Of a stretch of 64,000 bases of DNA, positions 47,001-55,701 are shown piece by piece; the first letter of the stretch is position 1, and each line of letters starts with the position of its first letter. Source of the DNA: Owenia fusiformis (Eukaryota; Annelida; Polychaeta; Sabellida; Oweniidae); the NCBI GenBank assembly GCA_903813345.2, contig CAIIXF020000001.1, positions 28,323,915 through 28,387,914 on the forward strand, written 5' to 3'. The notes under the pieces were generated by a model. It was not told the origin of the DNA. It searched no databases and was given only the letters and a program-made list of their open reading frames with translations. A program made the position numbers and the translations under genes.

Positions 47001-50000
47001 ACCATTAGTGCCATATTGTGAAATTACTAAGTTTGCAATCGATTCAGGTCATAGTGTATTTTTGGTATTCGTGTGATAATTAATAGAAACCAATGGCCTC
47101 TATTGGGATCTGCTAATATCCTCATGTTAAGTCAATGAAGCACAGCCCCATGTAAGGCAATACAACCTTACTAAACTAAATGGCCCCTATCTCAGCCTAT
47201 GTGTGCCCGAGCATTTTAATATTTTCCAAAGAGTTATACCTTATTAGATGCAGTAAAGGAGTTAAATCATTGGGATCTGAATAAATCATGCAAAACATGT
47301 TTTGTACATATTTCTCATCATTTAGGGTTACCCAGTAGTTTACAAGCTGACCTTTGCAAAATATATTTCACTTACTATCCTCATTCGCTATCACCCTATC
47401 TAGTTTCTTTCCAAATTGGCCTGGATTGCCTGGTTTATTGGTTTTAGCGAACCATCCATTTCGTCGAACCATCATTTTGCTAAGGTTGTTTGTGATGAAT
47501 ATACAATATTCAGTTACATATAACTGTACAGCAACTTTATGCAAGGGAAGGTAATTGTGTGAGAGCACATAAAGTAAATGAAGTATTGACCCACTTGTCT
47601 CAGTGAATCTTATAAACAGTGCATAAAGTTTTTTCTATGCAATGATTGGCTCACAGTTACTTATAGTGTAAGTTATTTTATTTCTATACAGTGTGGAATA
47701 GAGTGTATAAACTTTTACAGTTTCAAGCAGGTTTTAGTGTTTTCTGACCAATGAAATATTCAGACTTATTCATTTCACGATTATGTAATACTGACCTACA
47801 TATCTGTATAGCATATCTTTAACTAATAAACTATACTTTTACATGAGAAAGTCTTAGTTGTGTTTTATTTACATTGAGTTCTACATTATTCTAATAATTT
47901 AGGTGGGCTATTTTATGACATACAGGGTGGTCCAAAAAAAAGTGAACCCCTGCAACAGGCTACAATTTTCTTAATACATGCATGAATTGGCTCATATTAT
48001 CACATGTTGTAGAGAAAGGTCTAAAATTTTGGTTCATGCCATAATTTATCCTCAGTCTTAAATTTTGAAAAAATTACAAGCATTTAACAAACATGCCTGG
48101 AAATTAGATATTGTACAAAATTTTACAAATGTGATTCACGGAAATTGTTGAAACACATTGGTTGATCTTAAGCAGCTTTCAGTTAGAGATACAAGTTAAA
48201 AACCCTACCATATGACAAAAGGGACACTATTCAAGCAGAAAACACATTTCACACTTTCATTGATCATTTTGAAGCATTTTTAAATGTTCAACAGTTCAGG
48301 GGTATGTTACCTCCAGCAACAGTTAGAGGGGGGCCTCTCATGGAAGGAAGTTGCCCCCTGTGACCAGGAATCTGGTAACCCCTTCATCAAATATCTTTAA
48401 AAAATCAAAAGAAAATCCAATACTCAATGTTTTGAGCCATATATCATTAGAATTGGTTCATGATTTATGAAGATATTGACATTTCAAGATCATATAGAGG
48501 TATGTTCATGATTTCACTAGAAAATGTTTTCGTCTATGGAAGCTTAGCACATCTCTTTGGATCACAATAACTTTGCAACTAACAAATTTAGGATGCTAGT
48601 TTTAAGCCATAATGTGCAAGATTTAAAATTGAACAAAGTCAGAAAATATTAGTTCTTTAAGACTGCAGCTTAAAAAATTCTCGGGGGAAAGGTGTTAAAG
48701 GGTTGAACAATCGCGGATATTGAAAATCACAATTTGTCCATTTTCAGTAATGTTTGGTTAGAGCTTATAATTTCTGCAAATTTCAAGACTAAGAAAAATG
48801 TATGGACCCAACATAAATTTTAGACCTTCCTCTACAACATGTGAAAATAAAAAATAATTCCTGCAAGTAATAAGGGAAATATGGCCAGTTGCAGGGGTTC
48901 ACTTTTTTTTGGACCACCCTGTAAAGTGGGCAACTAGTTGAAAAACTTGCAATGTCAAGAAATTAGTTGGCAACAAAACCATTACTCGGATTACTTTATA
49001 TTTCAGGATGCTAGGTGGGGTGTTGTCAAAATAATAAGGGTACTAATGGTCTCAGGGCCCTAGGTGGCCTACTACAAAAATTAATTAGGCCACTTTGTGT
49101 TTCAGGACATACACTCCCCTCCATAAGTTTGGCAACCTTAGCTCCCCCATTGAACTGCGTGTTAAGCCTCTTGACGTTTGAATTTTTATTTACTTAACCG
49201 GCGATGAAATAACTTATAATATTGATGAAAACATAACTTGACTTTATTTCCAATACCTTCAAATTTTCTCAATTTTTTTCCTCAATTACAATAGGTCAAA
49301 AACTGATGACAAATTTGATGAATTTTTGAAAATCATCATTGCCATGTAATCCAATGGGAAATGGAGGGTTCGGGGCAAATCAGAAATCAGGATATCTTTT
49401 CAGTAAAAGATTCAACAAAAAATATTTTTATATAGAAAATTGAATTGTCTAATTTTTTTGTGCACTAAGTGTTTAGTTTATTTTAGGAATACTAAAGTTA
49501 CAGCGCTTCAAAGTCATTTTTGAAAATAATTTTTCATTTCCTGTGTTATTTCAATGGGAGAGGATTTTTGAAAAACAATTTTGACTTTAAAGCCCTATAA
49601 CTTTGTTGAACCTGAAGAAACATATCAATTTTTTGTTAAATAAAGTTAGCAAATTCAATTGCCTGCCTAGCTCGTATTTTTTGCAAGGACTCGGATGGAT
49701 GGATATTCTGTCATATGACTTGCGGCAAACCTACCATTTCCCATTGGTTAACATGGGAATGTCGATTTTCAAAAATTCATCAAATTTATCGTCAAATTTC
49801 GACTTATTGTAATTGAGGAAAAAAATTGAGAAAATTTTGAGGTATTGGAAATAAAGTCAAATTACGTTTCCATCAATAGTATAAGTATTTTCATCGCAGA
49901 TTAAGTAAATGAAAATTCAAAGGTAAAGAGGCTTTAACACGTAGTTCAATGGGGGAGCTAAGGTTGCCAAACTTATGGAGGGGAGTGTATGTTGGGCTAC

Positions 50001-52321
50001 CATAAAAAAGTTCATATAATTAGATCTCAGTACATAAGGTCATATTGTGTTTCAGAAATCAGTGTTTTAAAGGGTGACGCATATCGTTTAGCAAATCGAA
50101 CGCTCGTTTCTGGTGTTGCTCACCGTTTAGTATAAAAGGCCCGATCCCGGAATAATACTCAAGGGTTTACAGGTTCGAGGTCCTTGTGTCAACACCTCTA
50201 ACTGTTATATAGCATAAGTATATTATAGATCGTCACACATTTATAAAAGGGTGGTTTTTATTTTGACAAATCAATTCCACATTTATGGGCGAAGTTTCAA
50301 GATCTTCTATTTGTGTATAATAAGGAAAAATAGGCATCTAAATTTCCCCATAACGTAATAGCACACAGCTTGGCATATGAAATATCCTACAAATGAAACA
50401 AAGCAAGACAAACCGGTTTCTAATACAAGAATTTATATTGGCTGTTGTACATGTATTATTTGAACGCAATCACTCTTTGGATAACGTTTTCAAAATCATT
50501 ATAAACGGATTACTTTATCTTAAAGACAATTTCAATAAACTGTATTTTACAGAACTCCCCTTATTTCTTAAAAATGGACTGATCCAGTTGATTCGCCTGG
50601 AGCCGCCATATTGTTTTTATACGGGATGCTAATCGGAACCCTTTAAGACTCTAGTCTAGGTAGATAACCATAAAAGAAATTAGATGACTAGATTGGTTCC
50701 TTGTTTTAAGACAGTTGGGTGGCTACTATGAACAAGACATTAACATGCAAAATGTCTCCACCTGCCATTTGATACAGATGCTGACTACGAAACACCAATC
50801 AGATGGAGATTATAATAATATGTCACCTCTTCTGGTGTTACAAAGAAACAACTATATCATATTGTATTTTAAGACGCAATGTAGGCTACTAAATGATCAT
50901 ATGATCATATCATCTTATGTTTCAGGACCCTAGGTGGAATATTAGATGAGAACTGTCACTGTTATACACTGGAGGTATCATTCTTTAGCTACATGACTAA
51001 CAGTTCCAGCAACGCCCTTCCATACACAGAAGAAGCATGTATCCTTAAAACAAATAATTTTGCAGATTAAAATACTCATCCTGATTCACCATTATGAGAA
51101 CTTTTCAAGTAATTTTAGGCTAAAATTGTCAAATGTGAACCTCTTGTGGAAATATTTGGAAAGTATCTACATAAGCTAAAAGTGTCACCAGAACAAAAGT
51201 TATTGTATATAATTAATTGGACTTCATATCATAATATAAGGTTATTCCCATATCAAATATAAGGTAAAGAATTTTTATTCCATATTACTGCTGTTTTCCC
51301 AGGGAAATATGAAGGAATAAAATCGTATTGAATCGTATTACATGAAAAAATCGTATTGTCCCTGGGAAAAAATCGTATTGGAGCATATTAACCTATTTTC
51401 TGGATTATTTGCATTATTCAAATGTAGCATTTTAGATGGGTGTATTATGGAATAAATAGGTTATTTCTGGTTGGGATTGAATATGGGTTTTATTCCGAGG
51501 GACAATATGATATTGACCGAAGGGTAATCATCTATCCTTAATGTTGGGTCTTTTAGGATAAGGAGTCAAAAAATCAAGAATTTTCAATAGATCACTCTTG
51601 AAGAGCACAAATAAATGCTAAAAACACAGTTAACAAGATTCTTAACCCCATTGCAAGATATGAAACTAGGACGCAATCTAGCCAGGACATTCCTAGATTA
51701 CTACAAGCTAACTGGATACATCAGCTCTAAGCCGAGTAGCAGCCTAGTACCCAAGCCTGGGAGACATAGCGCTAGGGAGAGGCATCGCGAGAGGGGGTCT
51801 TCTGAGAGAGCAGCATCAGAACCCACTGTGAGAGTCTCAAATGATGAGAGGTATGTGTTCAATGTTCTTTTGTTTTACTTTCTAAGTTTCTTACTTAAAC
51901 TTAAATTATTGTTTTCTAAATAGCCCTAAGGTTGATATTATATGATTTATCCCATGATATCTAATATTTATAGTTGAATGATGCAAGGATATGATGCGGG
52001 GAAATCATAAATTAACCAAAGTCATAATAAGCGAACTTGAAGGAATATGTTTCTAATTTTGATAATTGCTTAACAGCCAAATAACTATGATGTACATGTA
52101 TATGTTTAACAATTACACAATGTTTATTATGTATTATCATGAAGTTATTATGCGTAATTAGAATCATATAAGCCAGATAATGTTATATTTTATCCAGGTA
52201 TGATAATAGAGGGAGTCAGGGCAGGCTGATGTTCGAGAGGCCTACAATGGGGAGTAATGTCAGCTCTGGAAGCTTTGGAGAGACACAGTTTAGACTACAA
52301 CATAGAGGGAATAGACCTTGA
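34981..52321 (+). CDS. AGBL4: Cytosolic carboxypeptidase 6 (AGBL4), complete coding region
   Basis: M14 zinc carboxypeptidase that shortens polyglutamate side chains and C-terminal glutamates on tubulin and other proteins (family knowledge). Twelve coding exons with consistent phases (listed separately) total 1,578 nt, 525 aa; human AGBL4 is about 503 aa. The N-domain has [20 protein letters not shown] and [17 protein letters not shown]; the catalytic domain has zinc ligands His228 and Glu231 (VHPGET) and His326 (DIHAHST), [19 protein letters not shown], and the catalytic Glu399 in [11 protein letters not shown]. These are AGBL4-specific spellings rather than AGBL2/3/5. The C-terminal tail is basic and serine-rich and not conserved. 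An in-frame stop at 34939 precedes the ATG. Confidence 0.96.
35328..36583. mobile_element. 1.26-kb element with CAGTGGAGACGA ends, 5-bp duplication
   Basis: Ends CAGTGGAGACGATAACCCCA and near-inverse TGGGGTTGTCGTCTCCACTG, flanked by ATAAA at 35323-35327 and 36584-36588. Both subterminal parts have further GCGTG/ACGTG and CCAAT(C/T)GAC motifs. No transposase recognised. A second element is inserted at 35638-35827, so this one is older. Confidence 0.82.
35638..35827. mobile_element. MITE, CAGGCCCGTAGCC family, nested
   Basis: 190 bp, ends CAGGCCCGTAGCCAGG and CCTGGCTACGGGCCTG, flanked by CAACT at 35633-35637 and 35828-35832. It is inserted in the larger element 35328-36583. Confidence 0.88.
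37196..37321 (+). CDS. AGBL4: AGBL4 coding exon 2
   Basis: Encodes [17 protein letters not shown], then [20 protein letters not shown], which matches the start of the conserved N-domain. Acceptor cctccag, donor gtatgt. Confidence 0.96.
37559..37683 (+). CDS. AGBL4: AGBL4 coding exon 3
   Basis: Encodes [36 protein letters not shown] and VKHDQ, the beta-sandwich N-domain typical of cytosolic carboxypeptidases. Confidence 0.97.
37693..37970. repeat. 114-bp tandem repeat, about 2.4 copies, in AGBL4 intron 3
   Basis: Units start at 37693, 37807 and 37921 with GGTTGACYTGAATTAA and contain ACCTTCTGGATATGGAAAT. It starts within 10 bp of the exon 3 donor. Confidence 0.9.
38089..38183 (+). CDS. AGBL4: AGBL4 coding exon 4
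   Basis: Encodes [20 protein letters not shown] and [11 protein letters not shown], ending in phase 2 before gtaaga. Confidence 0.97.
38535..38751 (+). CDS. AGBL4: AGBL4 coding exon 5
   Basis: Encodes [20 protein letters not shown] through the [16 protein letters not shown] motif, the end of the N-domain and entry to the catalytic domain. Donor gtaagt. Confidence 0.97.
39059..39191 (+). CDS. AGBL4: AGBL4 coding exon 6 (zinc ligands HxxE)
   Basis: Encodes [20 protein letters not shown] with the His and Glu zinc ligands (residues 228 and 231). Acceptor tgtttcag, donor gtaacc. Confidence 0.97.
39433..39547 (+). CDS. AGBL4: AGBL4 coding exon 7
   Basis: Encodes [20 protein letters not shown], then [19 protein letters not shown] is a carboxypeptidase substrate-pocket motif. 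Confidence 0.97.
39936..40047 (+). CDS. AGBL4: AGBL4 coding exon 8
   Basis: Encodes [20 protein letters not shown]; the DLNRH arginine contacts substrate carboxylate in the family. Donor gtaatt. Confidence 0.97.
40256..40458 (+). CDS. AGBL4: AGBL4 coding exon 9 (third zinc ligand)
   Basis: Encodes [20 protein letters not shown] with the zinc-binding His, then [20 protein letters not shown] and KAGTGR. It ends in phase 2 before gtaggc. Confidence 0.97.
40644..40789. mobile_element. MITE, CAGGCCCGTAGCC family, degraded copy
   Basis: 146 bp, left end CAGGCCCGTAGCCAGG intact, right end GCTGGCTTACCGGAGCTG diverged; flanks TGTAT and CGTAT are a likely decayed 5-bp duplication. Interior shares AACTTTTCAAGTGATTTTGGC with 35638-35827, and a fragment of the same interior recurs near 51100-51160. 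Confidence 0.75.
43557..44788. repeat. Foldback element built of a 68-bp minisatellite
   Basis: Outer arms, GAGTATTCGAGGTATATCC at the left and the near-inverse at 44755-44788, enclose about 13 degenerate units of roughly 60-80 bp (CTATACTTTCTATACTTTCG, CTGCTTTTCCC, GTCTTCGACAAATCAGATGT). The last 230 bp (44531-44760) carry the short CTATACTTTC motif in reverse orientation, so the whole can fold on itself. Open frames of 193 and 138 codons here are only repeat translation. Confidence 0.85.
45065..46290. repeat. Three diverged internal tandem units of the Helentron-like element
   Basis: Units at about 45065-45340, 45460-45790 and 45930-46290 share GAGATAT..GTGTCCGAAAA, TCCGACTTCCGGTTC and GTTATGGCGTTTTGAAA blocks; units two and three are much closer to each other. 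Between units one and two is a run of GGTCCAGGTCAAG-like repeats. Confidence 0.8.
46310..46560. repeat. Pyrimidine-rich and TGGATGACT minisatellites
   Basis: 46310-46500 is CCTTCCTATTCTATT-type low-complexity DNA; 46503-46556 has three copies of about TGGATGACTCGGCTTATTC. Part of the Helentron-like element. Confidence 0.85.
46951..47053. repeat. Perfect 25-bp inverted repeat with 53-bp spacer
   Basis: Arms 46951-46975 and 47029-47053 are exact reverse complements (core CCTGAATCGATTGCAAACTT), each containing ATCGAT. A transcript would form a stable hairpin. It may be a tiny transposon remnant. Confidence 0.9.
47923..48921. mobile_element. Mariner-like non-autonomous element, long palindrome
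   Basis: 999 bp, ends CAGGGTGGTCCAAAAAAAAG and its inverse, flanked by TA at 47921-47922 and 48922-48923. Inverted similarity runs at least 120 bp inward, with a central GAGGGGGGCCTCTC palindrome near 48330, so nearly the whole element may fold. TA target and CAGGGTGGTCC ends are typical of mariner. No transposase. Confidence 0.88.
49112..49987. mobile_element. Tc1/mariner-like non-autonomous element, long palindrome
   Basis: 876 bp, ends CACTCCCCTCCATAAGTTTG and its inverse, flanked by TA at 49110-49111 and 49988-49989. Arms of roughly 270 bp are imperfect inverted copies. No transposase. It is inserted in the repeat array before exon 10, about 190 bp from the other TA element. Confidence 0.87.
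50071..50642. mobile_element. TTAA-flanked inverted-repeat element
   Basis: 572 bp between TTAA at 50067-50070 and 50643-50646. Ends begin AGGGT and end ACCCT, with weaker inward similarity (TTTAGC and GCTAAT blocks). A TTAA target suggests a Kolobok- or piggyBac-type origin. The short ends keep confidence moderate. Confidence 0.45.
50926..51038 (+). CDS. AGBL4: AGBL4 coding exon 10 (catalytic glutamate)
   Basis: Encodes [20 protein letters not shown] and [17 protein letters not shown]; the Glu of YTLEV is the catalytic base. Follows a 10.5-kb intron. The acceptor atgtttcag and first exon bases are echoed by decayed repeats in the intron before it. Confidence 0.96.
51658..51850 (+). CDS. AGBL4: AGBL4 coding exon 11
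   Basis: Begins [17 protein letters not shown], the conserved final helix of the catalytic domain, then a basic serine/arginine-rich tail ([20 protein letters not shown]). Acceptor attgcaag, donor gtatgt. Confidence 0.93.
52198..52321 (+). CDS. AGBL4: AGBL4 last coding exon
   Basis: Enters in phase 2 after tatccag and encodes [20 protein letters not shown] through LQHRGNRP, then TGA at 52319-52321. The tail is not conserved, but its phase and splice site fit. Possible AATAAA signals follow near 52,756, 52,993 and 53,116. Confidence 0.85.
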
Positions 52322-55300
52322 ATGAAGTCTTGTGAATAGTCTATGAATTTTAGTGAAAAATGCCCTGGATTTTACTAGGGAGCTTAACTGTGCATTAAGT
52401 ACATACATGTACAAGAACTGATATAGGCCGACATTGAAAAGTGCCTCGGTTTTCATTGAAAATGGCAGTGTGATTCTTCTGGATATGAAAAGCCCTGAAA
52501 CTACATGTACCTCAGAGTAAACTGGTCCAGAATTCTCTCATGGGAAAATACCTTTATTCACATGAAGAAATTAGGCACTGAATTTTTAGAATTGGCATAA
52601 ATGTGCATAATTGGCTGATGCTGAATGGTGATGAATTGGACATATCTTTTTATAATCTTTTTTATATATCACTCAAATGCTTTACTCACTTCACTGATAG
52701 TATTTATCATCAAGAACTTCTTATAATCATAATGCTCAATGGAGAATACATAAAATAAAAGATATATGCAAGAAGTTTTCGATGGTATTTTATTATGATG
52801 TTCATCACAATATTCCCCACTGTATCACAAATCTAGTCCAAGAAACACTAGTCTTGGTACAAAGACTAATTGTGAATGTTTTGTTTCATAGAATCAACAA
52901 GAACAATCAAGTATAGAACATTCATGTACATTTGAGTTTGGAATATCAACGAATTTATTGAACATGTACATGAATTCCATTCTCGAATGAATCCGTCCAA
53001 AATAAATTGAGATATGTTTATTTAAATATGCAGAATTATAATGTTTCTTCTGAACGATTAAACTATTTATGTATAAAAATGTAAGTATGAATTATTAGAT
53101 CAAAGTGGATCTAGCAGAAATAAAAGGCCAGTATAATAGTTAATCATTTTCTCTTGTTAAACTATGAGAATGTTGTTATTTGGGTAGCTTCTAGCTGGTA
53201 GCATTGTCTATTGTCTAATTGAGCCACGTAGGTTATCGCAAACAATTTCACATGATTGTATCTTGGATTATGAATATTTTCTCATGACGAAGGCAGGCAT
53301 ATCTTTTAGATTTATTCATTATCTTCATAAAAAGAATATTAAATGATAATTAAGAAGTTTATCAGACTAAGTTATATTAAAGGGGCAATGAACCATCAAC
53401 TTACTTTTTAAAAGAAGTTCCCCTAATTTTCACTGAAAAGGCAACCTTTTATTATGTCACAACTTTTTGGTGGTGACATATTTATTTTGACGGCGGATGC
53501 CAGTTGGTGATCAGCGTCTGTAACAAATTCTTACAACTTCCAATAACTTAACAAATACTGTTTAGACTGACTTCAATTTTTTTTTCAAAATCATCAAGTT
53601 TTCAGAAGTTCAAATCTGACTTTATATTTAAGATTTGACCTTCAAGGTCAAAAATGTCAAAAAAATCTTTTTTCAACTTGCTTCAAATAGACAAAAAAAA
53701 AATTTCAAAATCATCTTCAAGTTATCAGAAGTTCAAATCTGACTAGATTTGACCTACAATGACCTTTTCAAGGTCAAAAAAGCTCAAAAAGGTATTTTTT
53801 CAACTTGCTTCAAATTGAGCAATTTCTTTTTTCAAAATCATCTACAAATTCTCAAAAGTTCAAATCTGGCTATAGAATTGACCTTCAATGACATTCTCAA
53901 GGTCAAAAAATATATTTTACCTTCAATGACCTTCTCAAGGTCAAAAAGGTCTTTTTTCATCTTTCTTCAGATTGACCATTTTTTTTTCAAAATCATCTAC
54001 AAGTTCTTTGAAGTTCAAACCTGACTTTAGATTTGAGAATTCACCTTCAATGACCTTCTCAGGGTCAAAAAGGTATTTTTTCAAATTGACCAATTTATTT
54101 TTTCAAAATCATCTACAAGTTGTCAGGAATTTAAATCTTACTTAAGATTGAACACATAATATTGTGAGCAACTAGGTGGTGACATTTTGTCATGGTAAAG
54201 CCTTGTTATGTTTAATGCTAATTAGAATGTACTTTAAGACATTCTTGTTTTCCTTAAAGTGGAATACTCCAGGGACTTTAAAGATACTGAATTTTGATGA
54301 CCAAAATGAGCTACAATCAATGGATAGCATGAGTTTTTCTATGGGGAAATAACACGGGGAACACTAATCTAAGGGCAATTCAGTTTTCCTTTCAAGAACT
54401 AATTGATACATCAAAATATTAGTAAAGAATACTGAATGCTTTAAACATTTTCAAAAAGGTGACTTTGGTGAAAATGAGGTCAACTTCATTGAAAATGTAT
54501 GATGATGGGTTGATTGGACCCTTAATATCACCAAGTTCAATTGGCTTAATTATCATTTCACTTTAATTTGAGATAATTTTTTCCATTGTTCCATTTTATT
54601 TCAACCATTCAATAATATAATTGCCATGGTTAATTTAAAATAACATTAGTGGCAATTATAAGGTAATGAATGGATGTAAAAGATGCACTGGTCTTCATGG
54701 TCAGAAAATAGTCATAATCTAAGACATAACCATCTGAAATTGTTTGAGGGAACATACGTGGTCTTCTGAAGATACCAGAATTTGCAATAATCATAATTGA
54801 TCAAATGGATCAGAAAGATGACTCATCCCAAAACACAATTCTTATCAGAAGATCCCTTAATTTCAATCTCACAAATTAATTTTGATCATTTTCGTGAGTG
54901 AGCTCATATATTCACTTTCAACCAAATAATAATATCACACATTCCAGTTGGATTTCGCCACCATTTTAATTCATTTAACTTTAAGCATCTACTTTATTTA
55001 ACATGACATGAACTGACGGACACATTGTTTATTTAATATACTGCATTGTGATATATTTCAACCATAAGGCACAACCATCTACATACAATACAGTAATGAA
55101 AATATGAACAATTCAACATTTTACCTAGGATCAAGTAGGAATAGTAATGATTGTTACATACATAGATAATGGTCCATTGGGTTAGGAACATGTATTGACA
55201 GTTAAACCTTTGTTATTGGAGCACCTTTTGATACCTCAAAATAGTGTTTGGCTTTGGAGGTATTACACTTATAGAGGTTCATTTTATATAGAGTCAATGG

Positions 55301-55606
55301 ATAACAGAACTTAGAAAAATATTCCACTCAAGTGTGTTCCAAAGGTTTTACTATATTATAAAAATTCCTCTGAAATCAGACTTGGCTAGAGCTCACAAAA
55401 GAGATGCAGGTCTTTATTTGTCCAATACGGCAAATCTGGGATGACTATCTGAATGCTTGCTTTTAAAAAGAAAAGGAAGATGAAGTGTTTTTTAGGAGCA
55501 TCTCAAATACTGCATTTCCAATCTAACTTGGAAATATAAGAAGTCTCTTGTTGAATTGTTTGTGATGTCATCTCTGATCCATTAAGTCATCCATTGTTGC
55601 ATTCAG
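52322..55606. other. Tail-to-tail region between AGBL4 and POLR1A
   Basis: Contains AGBL4 3' UTR at the left and POLR1A 3' UTR at the right. A minus-strand AATAAA at 55418-55413, about 190 nt past the POLR1A stop, is a good polyadenylation candidate. The middle holds the tandem repeat at 53560-54160; nothing else was recognised. Confidence 0.7.
53560..54160. repeat. Tandem repeat of AAGGTCAAAAAGG and TTCAAAATCATC units
   Basis: About five diverged units of 110-130 bp, each with TTCAATGACCTTCTCAAGGT, TCAACTTGCTTCAAATTGAC, TTCAAAATCATCTACAAGTT and GAAGTTCAAATCTGACTTTA blocks. Flanked by GGTGGTGACAT-like sequence at 53470 and 54175, so it may be the core of a larger dispersed element. Confidence 0.85.
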
Positions 55607-55701
55607 CTATTTGTGAACAAGGTCAAATACTCCTGTGCCACTGTTGACTACTCTCCCAACTACAAGCCTTGCTGAGGGAGACTTTAGGTCATCTTTAGAA
55701 C
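55607..55701 (-). CDS. POLR1A: POLR1A last coding exon
   Basis: Encodes [20 protein letters not shown] then [10 protein letters not shown] and TAG at 55609-55607. Human ends similarly (ELRSPSACLVVGKVV...GTGLFEL). Acceptor attgcag. Confidence 0.96.

Larger units (their letters stand above)
40459..50925 (+). other. AGBL4 intron 9, repeat-laden
   Basis: 10.5-kb intron, the largest of the gene, holding a CAGGCCCG element, a foldback minisatellite, a Helentron-like element, a perfect 25-bp inverted repeat, two mariner-like palindromes, a TTAA-flanked element and decayed tandem copies of the exon 10 acceptor. About 40,800-43,500 shows no recognised feature. Confidence 0.8.
47896..50925 (+). repeat. 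Decayed tandem copies of the exon 10 acceptor region
   Basis: Outside the inserted elements, pieces at 47896-47920, 48924-49110, 49990-50060, 50645-50720 and 50880-50925 repeat a roughly 55-60-bp unit of the form CTAGGTGGNCTACTA..AAATTAGATGA..TGTTTCAGGA. The real exon 10 begins ...TTTCAG/GACCCTAGGTGG; imperfect echoes such as TTTCAGGATGCTAGGTGG (49003) and CTCAGGGCCCTAGGTGG (49051) lie upstream. Confidence 0.6.

Noticed and set aside
50150-50215. tRNA-like GGTTCGAGGTCC (possible SINE B box)
   Set aside because: Does not fit the B-box consensus at its end and has no A box or foldable tRNA upstream.
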